This document shows positions 12,601 through 22,425 of a DNA stretch of 64,000 nt, one piece after another (the first letter of the stretch is position 1; the number at the start of each line of letters is the position of its first letter). A model generated the notes under the pieces. The model had not been told where the DNA came from, ran no database searches, and was given only the letters and a program-made list of their open reading frames with translations. The position numbers and the translations under genes are program-made. The stretch is from Anastatus disparis (taxonomy: Eukaryota; Arthropoda; Insecta; Hymenoptera; Eupelmidae): positions 567,501-631,500 of the forward strand of contig JAFFSR010000008.1 of the NCBI GenBank assembly GCA_017163975.1, written 5' to 3'.

Positions 12601-13611
12601 TTAAGGTATCAAGCCTGAGTCAAAGTCTAAAAAAATTAAATTTAAATGTAAGTATAAATTTTTTTCTTATAATATTAATTGATAAAACACTTTTTTATCT
12701 TAAATATATATTAAATATGAAGCTTTAATCCATGAATGATTCTAAAAGACCTCATCCAATGGTTAAGAGGCGGCCGTATAGCTCTGTCCTTGTCTAATCT
12801 AAATTTTCGTTATTATTAATAAATTAAATATTGCTATGCAAAAGTAAGGGTACAGCCCAATAGATTTCAGGATGAGCAAACGATCCTATTCTATGAAAAA
12901 ATATAAAGTTTTGATTAGTTTTTGAGTGAGGTCTGAAACGGAATAACAGTTATCAAATTCCATTGTTCTTTCGTTTCAGACCTCATTCAAAACTAATGAA
13001 AATTTTTTATTTTTTCATAGAATAGGATCGTTTGCTCGTCCTGAAATCTATTTGACTGTACCCTTACTTTTGTATAACAATATTTAATTTATTAATAATA
13101 ACGAAAATTTAGATTAGACAAGGACAGAGCTATACAACCTTCTCTTAAAATCCTTTTCTCTTGTCGATATATTGATTTTTTCTAATTTGGTAGTTGCAAC
13201 GGGATTTCTCAGCCAATTTTCGACCAATTGACTTTCAAATTTGTAGAAATCTTTAATTTATGTATCTTCACAAGTTTACTGACCTGAAATTGTGATAAGA
13301 CTAGCTCAAGTGAATGTTGAACAAAATTCCTTGCATAAAATTTAAAAAAATACCTGATTTTTCTAATATTTTCAACTTTTTCCAAACCAAACTTTTTTGA
13401 TTAATGTTTTTTATAAAACTGAAACAACAAACTTGTGAAGATATATAAATTAAAGATCTCTGTAAGTTTTAAAGTCAAATTGTTAAAAATTGACTGAGGA
13501 ATTTATGATATATTTAAGATAAAAGTGTCATCAATTAATATCATTAAAAGAAATTATCATTAAATGTTAATTTAATTTTTTTCAGACTTTAACTCAGGCC
13601 TGATACTTTAA
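12601..13611. mobile_element. Outer TTAA-flanked inverted-repeat element (piggyBac-like MITE)
   Basis: The element is bounded by TTAA at 12601-12604 and 13608-13611. Left terminus reads GGTATCAAGCCTGAG; the inverted right terminus reads AGTATCAGGCCTGAG. The inverted match continues about 110 bp inwards. A further inverted pair lies inside (about 13207-13275 with 13432-13502). The TTAA target is the hallmark of piggyBac-type transposition. No transposase is present, so it is non-autonomous. It is interrupted by a second TTAA element. Confidence 0.7.
12763..13148. mobile_element. Nested TTAA-flanked foldback MITE
   Basis: A 386-bp element with TTAA at each edge is inserted inside the left part of the outer element. 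Its two arms (about 12767-12945 and 12975-13144) are near-perfect inverted copies sharing the landmark phrase ATAGCTCTGTCCTTGTCTAA, so the whole element can fold into one long hairpin. It must be younger than the element it interrupts. Confidence 0.8.
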
Positions 13612-14066
13612 ACAGTTAATAAGCAACTAGCTCGAATCAATAATTGATGTTATTTCCTGGTGAACAGTCCCATGACCCCAGAGTGTGCCACGAGAAACCA
13701 ACGGTAGGATTTACACCTTACTTTTTTTTTAATTTTTGTTTGTATTTATTTTTATTTTTTTATATTTTTCTTCTAATGTAATTTTGTTCAATTTTTTTAA
13801 ACATATCGTTGTGATATTTTTAATATTTATAAATTCTATTTTTTGTTCTTATATTTATTGACATAATACATTTAATCATAATTTAAAAGTTTTTCTACCC
13901 TTCATCCGGAAAGCGGCAACGTTCCGGTCCGTGCCTAAAACAAAGTCACCGTTTTCTGGTGCTGTTGAGCAGAAAAGTAGTATACAACCCTTGACCAGTA
14001 AATAAGAAAGCCTCAGATCACATGCTAGTCAACTTTGGCTTCACCCTGGCCGATAATTACACGAGT
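13612..14066. other. Flank to the left of the Polinton
   Basis: Non-coding, less AT-rich in its last 150 bp. The six bases before the Polinton end (ACGAGT) resemble the six after its other end (ACGTTT), as expected for a worn 6-bp target-site duplication. Confidence 0.5.
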
Positions 14067-14604
14067 AGTATATGGACTGGTATAGCGAGACATATCGATT
14101 TTTTTGCACCTGTCTCTCTCCCCCTGTCTCGACCCCTTGTCTCGCTCCCCTTTACATGTCTGGCAGGTGTGGTAGTATAAAGGGGTGGTATAATCGTGAA
14201 TTGATTTGACCCACTTTCCCCTCCCCCACCTGTCTGGGTGTTCTGGTGAATAAGGTGTCCTCTCTCCCGCACCTGTCTGAAGGTGTTATAGTTTCTATGG
14301 TGACCTTGAAACCCAAAATGATTTGCATCTTCTGTCTTTTTTTCTTCAGCCGTAAGTATAGTATATATGTATGTGTGTATGTGTATATTTATTAATGTGA
14401 GTAACATTATAAAAATTGAATAAATAAGTAATTAAAAATCATATAACATTGTCATAAAAATATTAATATAAAAAATATATTTTATAATATTAAAGGTCTG
14501 AATGCTATATAGTACTTTTTATCTATTAATTGTTATTTCTTACGTATAAACTTTTGTTGGTCCTAAAAAGGACCGTATGTAAGTATATGAATTTTTTTTT
14601 TTAA
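14067..14604. repeat. Left terminal segment of the Polinton
   Basis: Contains several GCACCTGTCT/CACCTGTCTG phrases clustered within about 250 bp of the tip, mirrored at the other end. An open frame of 116 codons runs through them on the minus strand (14057-14407). I treat it as non-coding because it is built from the CT-rich repeats and runs past the terminus. Confidence 0.6.
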
Positions 14605-14766
14605 TTAAAATTTTTTGTATCTTTTCCTTTCAGGAATAGAATAAGTGTTTGTTGAGAATTTATCAGAATATTGTTTCCAGGTTGATGATAATTGATTTTC
14701 CTTCTTTTTCTTATCGTCACCTTGTACTAAAGGTGTTTTGGCGGTGTTGGAACTATTTTGACCCAT
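14605..14766 (-). CDS. 53-aa protein with N-myristoylation signal (left copy)
   Basis: The frame starts at an ATG at 14766 and reads MGQNSSNTAKTPLVQGDD, followed by a run of five Lys and a polar, Tyr-containing tail ending in YKKF. MGxxxS at the N-terminus is a classical N-myristoylation signal, and the Lys cluster would add membrane affinity. Role unknown; membrane targeting or virion association is an inference. The right arm has the same gene, also open (27345-27506), which supports real coding use. The family is not recognised. Upstream (14811-14987) lies a second tiny MGQ-starting gene on the same strand. Confidence 0.6.
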   Translation of the reverse strand: MGQNSSNTAKTPLVQGDDKKKKENQLSSTWKQYSDKFSTNTYSIPERKRYKKF

Positions 14767-14810
14767 AGTGTTAAACGCGTGATATACAGATATGATAAGA
14801 GACAAATTAT

Positions 14811-14987
14811 TTATTTTAAAAAGTTATTATTTAAATGAATATTTTCATTTGTGTTATTTTTTTTATTATGTCTTTGAGAACGTTTTAATTTTACTGTTCC
14901 TTTTTTATAATGCTCCTTATATTTTTCTCTCTTTATAGCGCTGTCTGTAGAACTTAATGAAGCGATCTTACCTGTGCATTGCCCCAT
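14811..14987 (-). CDS. 58-aa basic protein starting MGQC (left copy)
   Basis: Starts at the ATG at 14987 (MGQCTGKIASLSSTDSAI) and continues as a Lys-rich, probably helical tail. Gly2 followed by Cys4 is the pattern of dual N-myristoylation and palmitoylation. Codon 5 onward contains CAGGTAAGA, a near-perfect splice donor, so the frame might instead be a first exon. The right copy (27124-27279) shares the first 45 or so residues and the donor-like site but ends earlier. Product family not recognised. Confidence 0.5.
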   Translation of the reverse strand: MGQCTGKIASLSSTDSAIKREKYKEHYKKGTVKLKRSQRHNKKNNTNENIHLNNNFLK

Positions 14988-15113
14988 GTCTCTTTCGAGC
15001 AATCGTTATAAAATAAATGAAGAATTATTGGGAAGGGTGGTTGTTTTTATAGTTAAAAAAAAACAAGTCATTTACACAATTAAAGCAATTTATTATGATA
15101 ATAACATATATTT

Positions 15114-15938
15114 TTATACAGGAATCATTACATCCCTCAAATCTTTTACAATTATCGGTAAACTAAATGCGGATATTTCAGATAAAACAAATTTTAAATA
15201 TAAGCTTTTATAATGATCCGTATCATCTACCATATTTTCTGTGACGTAACCTTCTAACTCGGTATTGAGAATAGAATAGTATGATTTAAATGATTTGTAG
15301 TCATTAATAATTACTTTTGCGTTGCCCAGTCCTTCTTGTCCAAGTTTATTTTTTAAAAAGTCTAGTATGTGATCAGTAGTACGGTTGACCTTACCGATAC
15401 GCTCGCTTAAATCGTTGAAAAGAAGATCTACCAAGACACTTTGTTGACGAAGACCTTCGAATGTTGACTATTGCATGACTATACCTGATGGATGATTGAA
15501 AGTCTTTCTCTTTTTGCAGAGCGATTGTCCTGCAGTCTCCTCTTCTTCCTCGGAGACGTGTATCTCGTTTGGGTGAGGTCTTTCGTCAATGCTGATAGAT
15601 TTGGTGCCGTATGATGTGGTGAAATTTAAATCATGATTGGTTAGAAACAATTTAGTCGGTCTACCGAAATCTTGATAAAAAGAATAAGAATTATGAAAAT
15701 AAGCTGTTATGGCGTCAAATTGATCTTTTAGAAAATCCCAGCTACGGCGATCAAGAGAGATACTTTTGTGCGAGCCTCCTGATGAAACTAGTTTGATAAC
15801 TTCGTGATAGTATCCGCCACTATATTCAAGACCGACACAAATTCTCTTTGAGTTCGACTTATTGAGCGCATAGGTAGTAGATAATAAAAGGTTTGGCAAT
15901 TCCGGTTTTACCGGATCGCGTAATTCACAAGGAGCCAT
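15114..15938 (-). pseudogene. Conserved Polinton protein, nonsense mutant (left copy)
   Basis: One frame of 275 codons starts with ATG at 15938 (MAPCELRDPVKPELPNLLLS) and ends at 15114. It is broken only by a TAG at 15468-15470 (codon 157), where the right arm has CAG. Residues about 35-85 (a CVGLEYSGGYYHEVIKLVSS-type stretch, then KSISLDRRSWDFLKDQFDAI) loosely resemble the single-strand-DNA-binding fold of PC4/p15 coactivators (beta strands then a helix with S-L-x3-x-W). That match is by eye and weak. An acidic SEEEEE patch lies near residue 130. The C-terminal part is open, unlike in the right copy. Function unknown. Confidence 0.7.
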
Positions 15939-16576
15939 TTTTATGTGTTGCTCTATCCGAAGTTGAATTTGTACTGAAATTTAAAAAGAACATTTTACCC
16001 TACTGCGCATATGACAAATCAGAATGTAGAGGGCGGTAAATACTTTTATAATAGGGTAGTAACACTTGGTCTGTATATTAGGTGTGCAATACAAAATATA
16101 TATATACAAATTAAATAAAAAGAAATATTATTAGGGGTGGATAAATTTTATAATAGAATAATAATAACACCTGGTCTGTAGACCAGGTGTTATTATTCTA
16201 GTCTGTAGACAATACAAATATATATATAAGTACAAACTACGTACAAAAAAACTATTTTAGGTAGGATGGGAGGGTGATGTAAAGGTAAGTAAATAATTAT
16301 AAATTAATTTTCATGTACACAAAAGAAGATTTATTCACATATAAATTTCAAAATTGACATTGATTACAGTTAAATATAAAACACATTTGATTACAATATT
16401 TTGAAGTAAAATTATGAATATTATTATGTTTATCTTAATATCTTAACCTAGAAGTACATGTTTGATTATAAAGGCCTGAACCTCGAGAACGTTCTCCGGC
16501 GAATGTACTTGCCCGCTTATATCTATTGCGTTTAATTTTATTTAAAATTCTTTTTTAAAAATTTTCAGCTATTTTA
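15939..16576. other. Polinton intergenic region with a 38-bp hairpin (left copy)
   Basis: Non-coding in both arms. It holds the inverted repeat 16160-16197 (17-bp arms AATAATAACACCTGGTC, loop TGTA). A worn relative of one half lies about 120 bp away (AACACTTGGTC). Possible roles are transcript end, regulatory site or replication feature; none is shown by the sequence. Confidence 0.7.
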
Positions 16577-16960
16577 TCATTTTTTTTTCGTGTTATTTGA
16601 AAAGAAGCTACAAAACGCGCGTAAACTAGCACCGCTACACATATGATATAGAAACATAATAGTATACTGGCCGCAACACGTCGAATCGATGCTTTGCAGT
16701 TTCTTGGTGCTCCATCGAAAAACTTTACAGTTTCTTCTGAGTCTTTCAAGATGGTATTTTAAGACTGGTGGGAAACCGTAACTATCGAAATACGTTCCGT
16801 ATCCATTTTTATCGATATGCATGGCCACTCAATGCGTACCAGGTTTGGTATGATCATCGGTATTACCCACAACAGCGACCGGTATATTAATTACATTCGG
16901 AATTCGATTTGCTGCGTATACGCCAATTGTTTTGGCTTTCAGCCCTTCCAGGGCCCTCAT
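16577..16960 (-). pseudogene. Adenain-like cysteine protease, nonsense mutant (left copy)
   Basis: Start at ATG 16960, stop at 16577, 127 codons. The reading frame is broken at codon 44 by TGA (16829-16831), where the right copy has Trp. This Trp directly follows the catalytic His43 in the conserved His-Trp pair. Acid residue Asp59 (FDSYG), Gln89 and Cys96 (CCGQY) are all kept. Such proteases (family C5, relatives of Ulp1) mature capsid and core proteins inside the particle. The frame meets an A9 tract at its end, beyond which another frame continues. Confidence 0.85.
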
Positions 16961-16973
16961 TATCTGACTGGTG

Positions 16974-17692
16974 TTAATTTGTATTATTTTCCTGTGTTAA
17001 ACTACAATCCTGATCATCATCACTTGCGTATTCTATGGTTTTATCGTCATCATCGTCATCGTCTACTTCGTCGATTCCCGTAAAAGTCACACTTGATCCA
17101 AATCTTACGATGCTATTTTTCTTGTAAACAAGTTTTTGAAGAGAGTCATAGAATAGTTCACAACTTCTTTTAGGCAGATTTTGTTGAGATTCTTGAGGGA
17201 GTAGTAAATAAAGCCACTCTCTCAACAGATGTGATCTCTGCATGGCACAGTACTCCTTTTTATAGAGGTTTTCTTGGCAAGCGTGAAAACGGCATACTTT
17301 CTAAGAAGGTAACTGTCTTTGTAAGTCGGTAAAGCCTGTGGTGGTGTAATCCTCTATATTTATAACGTTACGTGCCTAATAGATTCTATGTATCTAGCCT
17401 TCTCAGCACCTCTGACGTAAATTCTTACAGCATTTCTCGCTAAGTTGTAAAAATGATACCGTAATTTGCGTAAAATAACGTCACCATCAAACCACTGTAA
17501 ACCGTGTAGACGTGACGACACGTAATCATTACTAGTTTTTATATCTTCTGGTAAATTATCAAATTCTTAGGGTGTTGCTATTATCCAATGACCGATTACT
17601 TGTTCTTGCAGAGAAACTATTACCACTTCTTTGGGTAAAAATTTATTATCTTTATCTCTTAAGCCTTGAATATCTATTACGTAATAATCCAT
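16974..17692 (-). pseudogene. Conserved Polinton protein MDYYVIDIQ, broken (left copy)
   Basis: Starts at ATG 17692 and carries the same lesions as the right copy: TAA at codon 42, a frameshift in the middle, and another near the Cys-rich segment. The last open portion (16974-17243) begins MQRSHLLREWLY and ends in an acidic run of seven Asp. Because the lesions are shared, they were present before the arm was copied. No domain can be assigned with confidence. The opening VIDIQG suggests an RNase H-like fold, but this is speculation. Confidence 0.8.
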
Positions 17693-17815
17693 CGTGGTGA
17701 AAACGCGAGCTCGTGTGTACTACTACGACTGAGTATAAGAAGCAACTAGAGCAATGAGAAATGAAACGAATGGTCTTATAATGTTTCTCCCACCATTTTC
17801 TCCACCCCTTCCACC

Positions 17816-19156
17816 TTAGGCATTAAAATCCGTAATAATTTGTCTGTTTAAATCGATTTCTAGCACGTTATCGAATTCGGCGTAAACGATGCAATTGATT
17901 GTTTCCCTAAAAGCCTGCTCAAAGCGAAATTCAATGCGCAGAGCACCCGAGCGCACGAGATTCCAATGTGATGAAAAATGAGCTGACAAATCAGGCGTCA
18001 AGTCGAATGCAAAGAGACAGTAACCTTCTGGATAAGAGGTTCGGCTAACATCGATACCCTCGTTGGGAAGATGTATACCAGTACCGGAGAATAGCGTGTG
18101 ATAAGCGTCTACATAGAGTTTATTATTTCCTCTGTATTTTGGCTGTAGGGGTTTGCTTGGTATTTGTACTCCATCGACGTAAAGAGAGAGAAAATTGATA
18201 GAATAATCTTGAAAGTTGAAAGGATTCAATTGACGATTGCCGTTGAAGGCTCGGATACTCACAGAACATATGATGATCTTTTTTGGCAACTGGCCCAATA
18301 TAACATTATCAAGAGTATCTCCTAAAATCCCGCTATGTAAAGTGAATGATTTCACTTCCACTCTTGTTATTGGGTATTTTGCAGTAATTTTTTTCAAAGC
18401 ATTAGCATGAGCCAATAGTATGGCTGGACTTATTTTAGCTCGACGGACAATTAGCTTCGCTTCTTTGATGCGCACTGAAAATTTTCCGTCATTGGTGAAA
18501 TCCATCAAACAAAACGCGTCCTTGCTACGAACGAGTCTTACTTGCATCTCAACACCGTTTACCAAAAATTTACCTTGATTAAATACATCGCAATGGAGGT
18601 GGCCAATCATATCGACAACTTTACCGCCAGCTGTAAAGTATTGACGATTCCGAGAACCGACATTGGCCCCAACTGTTCCGGTAGTAATTGCTGGTGATGC
18701 ATCCATACATCCTGTTGTGTCCGCATACCAAAGTGCGAAGGTGAGGTGTGATGTTAAGGCAGGAGAAGCGTAATTTAAGAGCGTTTCTGTGTAAGCTCTG
18801 TAAGGATAGGCGTTGTTTGGGGGTGAAACTAGCTTTGAATTGAAAAAGATGTCCGTTTGCTCGAATAACGAATGTAAAAAATTGTTAATAGGAGCAACTT
18901 TTGCATTCTCGGCGTCGGTTCCCACGGGTGTAATTTCCACGCTTACTTGCGACATTGTATGCGCTAGATCGATGTAATGCTCGGTCGAACTAGGAACCAA
19001 AAATTCTAAAGATGAATCGCTTCCATTGCTGAGAGATGATACAGGTTTGTAGTAGAGAAAAGAACTGCTTTCAATCGATGTTTGCATCGGGGGAAGAGTA
19101 AAAATATCTAGTTCGCTCTTCATACCTTCACCACTGCACGCGTGTAGCAAAGCCAT
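17816..19156 (-). CDS. Polinton major capsid protein (intact copy)
   Basis: A 446-residue frame begins at ATG 19156 (MALLHACSGEGMKSELDIF), just after an A-rich stretch. The longer frame upstream begins with a GTG and overlaps the core-protein gene, so I reject that start. The protein matches the F54H12.2-type Polinton major capsid family: early FLYYKPVSSL, central TAGGKVVDMIGHLHCD, and the late LRIEF-x-aromatic segment. By established work these fold as double jelly-rolls and form hexagonal capsomers of icosahedral particles. This left copy is full length; the right copy stops at codon 398. It lies 13 bp downstream of the basic core-protein gene, an operon-like packing kept in both arms. No transcription signal could be identified. 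Confidence 0.92.
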   Translation of the reverse strand: MALLHACSGEGMKSELDIFTLPPMQTSIESSSFLYYKPVSSLSNGSDSSLEFLVPSSTEHYIDLAHTMSQVSVEITPVGTDAENAKVAPINNFLHSLFEQTDIFFNSKLVSPPNNAYPYRAYTETLLNYASPALTSHLTFALWYADTTGCMDASPAITTGTVGANVGSRNRQYFTAGGKVVDMIGHLHCDVFNQGKFLVNGVEMQVRLVRSKDAFCLMDFTNDGKFSVRIKEAKLIVRRAKISPAILLAHANALKKITAKYPITRVEVKSFTLHSGILGDTLDNVILGQLPKKIIICSVSIRAFNGNRQLNPFNFQDYSINFLSLYVDGVQIPSKPLQPKYRGNNKLYVDAYHTLFSGTGIHLPNEGIDVSRTSYPEGYCLFAFDLTPDLSAHFSSHWNLVRSGALRIEFRFEQAFRETINCIVYAEFDNVLEIDLNRQIITDFNA

Positions 19157-19169
19157 TTTTTTTAATGAT

Positions 19170-19505
19170 TTATTTAGGTCCAAAAATGTCAGATACACTT
19201 CTCAATACTTTCTTCTTCTTTCGCCTTGATGTTTTCTTTTTCTTGGCTATACCACGCTTATTTGTCTTTCTCTTTGTCTTTCTTTTCTTGCTCGATGCGT
19301 TGTGTGCGGGAACACGAGCTCGCGTTGACTGTCGTTTGCGCTTAGCAGTAACAGCTTTATACCCACTACCTTTCATAATATCGGGAATTTTATTAGCTGC
19401 TTTTCTTTTTAAATTTCGACCCGACTCTCGAGCACGCGTGTTGAGAGACTCTTTAAAATTCGCTCTCTTATTCGTCACGTCGTCTAGCACGTTCAAGCCT
19501 GTTCG
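19170..19505 (-). pseudogene. Basic core protein, 5'-truncated (left copy)
   Basis: The arm boundary at 19505 removes the start of this gene, leaving about 110 codons with no ATG at the front (the open frame begins at a TTG). What remains is very rich in Lys and Arg and ends KVLRSVSDIFGPK. The full-length relative lies in the right arm. It abuts the truncated end of a different small gene at 19515. Confidence 0.85.
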
Positions 19506-19514
19506 ATAACTATA

Positions 19515-19676
19515 TTAAGAAAATTAGTAAAAAGTGGAAGAAAAACAGCTGGTGGTGCTGATGCTTGGAGAGCGAAAAAACGTACTATAATTCAGAGTGG
19601 TGGTTCTTTTTTACCACTTCTATTGGCTCCACTGATAAGTACAATTTTTTCCAAATTTTTAGGAAACAAAAATTAA
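19515..19676 (+). pseudogene. Small basic-hydrophobic Polinton peptide lacking a start
   Basis: A 53-codon frame begins at the left arm/centre junction, reading LRKLVKSGRKTAGGADAWRA, then a hydrophobic stretch LPLLLAPLISTIF, and stops at 19676. The codon in front is ATA, not ATG, and the left arm begins ten bases upstream, so the start was lost or cut by the rearrangement. A basic head plus a membrane-active segment recalls small virion core peptides, but identity is inferred only from composition and from position next to the other Polinton structural genes. Confidence 0.6.
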
Positions 19677-19703
19677 TTTTCTTTCAAAGCAAAACAAAAA
19701 ATT

Positions 19704-20474
19704 ATGGAACGCGCTCGAAAAATGGTCATTGTCCCCGAAAAAACTCTGGAACTAATACAAGGTTTTTCGCAGCAGCAGCAGGGAGGAGCTGTGCCTATAG
19801 TTAATTCTTCGACAAATAGCACAACTGAAAATATTGAAAATACTATACAGACACCTGGTGATAATTTAACACGGCTTGATTCGGAAATGTATTAAATTAT
19901 TAATTCTAAAAGTTTTAGCAGTGAGCGAGAAAAGTGTAAAAATTATTTGCAACTTTTAAGGCGTTATTTATTTTTCAAAGATAACGAACGTATGGATGAT
20001 GGTGAAATTGGTCGAGATATTAATGAAATCGAAGCTACACTGACACCTCTAACAGAAGAAAAAATACTCGATAACGTGCCTAAAATTTATGCTAGAAAAG
20101 CACGGCTTTTACTAAAACATTGGCGAACTTTTGAGCCAGATCGATTAAAATGGGATAGTACTGGAAGCGTTATCGTAGATGGAAAACTTATACTACGGTC
20201 TAACGTAGCAGAATTGCTTAACGATGTTTTGCAAAAGAAAAAGAAAAAGATCGAGGATGATGACGAAGCGCCTATTGGTAGATTTGAATTTGCAAAGTTT
20301 ATCGGGAGTTCAGAAACGCCTAATGATCTGATCGGAAACACGGAAATTCTAAAAATTGCTAATAGGCTAACGTCTCTTTTAAATACTGCTAAACGAAAAA
20401 TGTTATCACCAGTATTTACTCCACCCGTAACGAGACATGCTGCTAAGAAAAAGTGGCTCAAAGCGAACCTATGA
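19704..20474 (+). pseudogene. Conserved Polinton protein (257 codons), one internal stop
   Basis: Starts with ATG at 19704 (MERARKMVIVPEKTLELIQG), with a Gln run QQQQ near residue 25. A TAA at 19893-19895 interrupts the frame; the same frame then continues uninterrupted to 20474 with no length change. The second part has a helical QLLRRYLFF segment, a Lys-run K-K-K-K-K, and ends in a basic tail. This gene commonly sits next to the integrase in insect Polintons; I do not know its function. Its stop codon overlaps the integrase ATG (ATGA at 20471-20474), indicating polycistronic or re-initiating expression. The single nonsense change is the only lesion I see. Confidence 0.75.
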
Positions 20475-21595
20475 GGAGAATGTCTTTGGAAAATCAGTAT
20501 TACGACCCTTCGCACGAAGCAGGTTATGCAGGAGCGCGAAATTTAATACGTGTAAATATAAAGGGTAAATTATTGAAAAACAGAGAAAAAGAACAAAAAC
20601 GAATACACGACTGGTTGAATAATCAAGATGCTTATACTCTTCACCGCCCTGTAAGAAAAAAATTTCCTAGATTACACTATAACGTAACTAACGTGGATGA
20701 CGTTTGGGAAGCAGATTTGTGTCAGCTAAAAAGTCTTAAAAAAGAAAATGACGGTTATTCGTATTTACTAGTAGTCATTGACGTGCTCAGTAAGTATGCA
20801 TGGGTAGAACCACTGAGGGATAAAACAGCGCATACTGTATCAGCTGCATTAGAGAAGATTCTTAAGCGAGCCAATCGTCGTACACCTGTTTACTTACAAA
20901 CTGACAAAGGTAAAGAATTTGTTGGTGCAGGTTTGCTAAATACTCTTAAAAAATATGACATACAGTTTAGAGCGGCAAGAAATCCGGACATTAAGGCGGC
21001 AGTGGTAGAACGTCTTAATCGAACTCTCAAAGAACGTGTTTGGAGATATTTCACACATCACAATACACATAGGTACATCGATGTAATACAAAAGATAGTT
21101 TATGCATACAACAATACAGTACATTCAGGTATAAAGATGAAACCTTCAGAGGTTAATTTATATAACGCAGCCGAGGCACGAGCGAATTTACAGAGGCGCG
21201 CTCTTCAGCAAAGAAAAAATCAAAAGCAAATAAAAAACCGTAAATACGAGGTTGGTGACTACGTGAGGATCAGTCGCTCTAAGGGAACCTTTGCGAAAGG
21301 ATTCGAGAAGAATTATAGCGAGGAAGTATTTAAAGTTAAACGCTTTTCTATCAGGCAAAATCTTTACACCTACGAGTTACAAGATTTACAAGGAGAGGAC
21401 ATTGACGGTTTCTTTTATACAGAAGAATTGGCTCCTGTAGGATCACAACGACTATTGGAAGATCAAAATTTTAAGATTGAACGAGTTCTTCGGACTAAAG
21501 GAAGCGGAAATAAAAAACAGCTATTTGTAAAGTGGAAAGGATATCCGAATAAATTTAATTCTTGGATAAAAGCATCAGACGTTGAAAGAATTTAA
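20471..21595 (+). CDS. Polinton integrase (DDE, chromodomain), intact
   Basis: A 374-residue frame from ATG 20471. A frame extending upstream begins with GTG and is rejected; a second ATG lies at 20480. Retroviral-type integrase core: Asp82 (WEADLCQL), Asp145 (QTDKGKEF), Glu180 (AAVVERLNRTLKER), giving D,D35E spacing. Residues 334-374 form a chromodomain (FKIERVLR, then LFVKWKGYPNKFNSW). No clear HHCC zinc finger is visible before the core. The enzyme would cut host DNA and join element ends, and the chromodomain may guide target choice. It is the only non-structural Polinton gene still uninterrupted. It is followed after 5 bp by the next gene's ATG. Confidence 0.95.
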   Translation: MRRMSLENQYYDPSHEAGYAGARNLIRVNIKGKLLKNREKEQKRIHDWLNNQDAYTLHRPVRKKFPRLHYNVTNVDDVWEADLCQLKSLKKENDGYSYLLVVIDVLSKYAWVEPLRDKTAHTVSAALEKILKRANRRTPVYLQTDKGKEFVGAGLLNTLKKYDIQFRAARNPDIKAAVVERLNRTLKERVWRYFTHHNTHRYIDVIQKIVYAYNNTVHSGIKMKPSEVNLYNAAEARANLQRRALQQRKNQKQIKNRKYEVGDYVRISRSKGTFAKGFEKNYSEEVFKVKRFSIRQNLYTYELQDLQGEDIDGFFYTEELAPVGSQRLLEDQNFKIERVLRTKGSGNKKQLFVKWKGYPNKFNSWIKASDVERI

Positions 21596-21600
21596 AAATA

Positions 21601-22413
21601 ATGGATAATCTAGATGATTTTTATTTAGTACTACCGAGTAACAGTAGTATGCGCTATTTTCCCGACAATACGACTACTTGTTTTACCACTTATTTATGTC
21701 GTGAAATTAGATTAATTGGTAACTGGCAGGTCGGTCTAGCCGAAATACACATACCCTGTACTATTATGCATATTCAAGAACCTGAAGCTTATTATACTTT
21801 CAAATTAGGAAGCGCTAAGCCCAAAGTTTCGAAAAATAATGGGTTTCGTAATTTTCCTCATGGCGTATACAGTAGCATCGAACAACTTGCGGAAGAAATA
21901 AATAAAGTACACGAGGCGCATGAACATCAGAAGCTTGAACCGACTGAGTTTCAGAAAGGTTATTACACCTTAAAAAGGATTTGCATTTGCGAAGAGCCGC
22001 ACTACACGACTTTCAACGAAAAAATTCGTCGAATTTTTGGTTTTGAAGATATTGTCCACAGAGAAACAGGAACTTTTGTCACTTCCAACTCAGGAACAAG
22101 TATAAATGTGGGCAATAGACCAGCTAGTTTAGCACGGGCCATACCCGATCAGCTCTACGTTTACACAGACATATGCGAACCTTATGCAGTTGGTGATACG
22201 GAAACCGTACTTTTACGCATTGTAGCCCTGGAAAATTCAAAGTAAAAATTCGGATCAACCGTTGTCATACAGTTTGCATCGATTCAATACATACCTCTAC
22301 TACATCATACCTTTCGAAATATTGTTATCGATATAAGAGATCAGCATGGGCGTAAAATACCATTTGAGTATGGAACGCTGACGGTTACGCTTCATTTCAA
22401 GCGTAGTCGTTAA
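21601..22413 (+). pseudogene. Minor capsid (penton) candidate, premature stop
   Basis: Starts at ATG 21601 (MDNLDDFYLVLPSNSSMRYF). The frame runs to a TAA at 22243-22245, but the same frame continues in register for 55 more codons to TAA at 22411-22413. That tail includes IVIDIRDQHGR and ends VTLHFK, which I recognise as the usual C-terminus of this Polinton family. So a single nonsense change truncates the protein (214 of about 270 residues). Position just before the core and major capsid genes, and a beta-rich sequence, fit the single jelly-roll minor capsid protein, but I cannot prove this assignment. Alternative: an unassigned virion protein. Confidence 0.7.
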
Positions 22414-22425
22414 ATACGTAGCGAT

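Larger units (their letters stand above)
14067..19505 (-). repeat. Left inverted arm of the Polinton (5,439 bp)
   Basis: This is the reverse complement of 22605-28044 throughout, with scattered substitutions and a few one-base indels. Capsid proteins of the two arms differ at about 17 of 397 compared residues. The inner edge lies at the phrase CAAGCCTGTTCG, inside the basic core-protein gene, so the left arm carries that gene without its 5' end. Conventional Polinton terminal repeats are a few hundred to about a thousand bases, so this is exceptional. Confidence 0.93.

Noticed and set aside
16817..17083. Antisense frame over the left protease region, with a His-rich tail
   Set aside because: Shadow of the protease and of the Asp-rich tail of the upstream gene (GAT repeats read as ATC/CAT).
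20087..20515. 142-codon minus-strand frame in the Polinton centre
   Set aside because: Antisense of the 257-codon Polinton gene; no motif.
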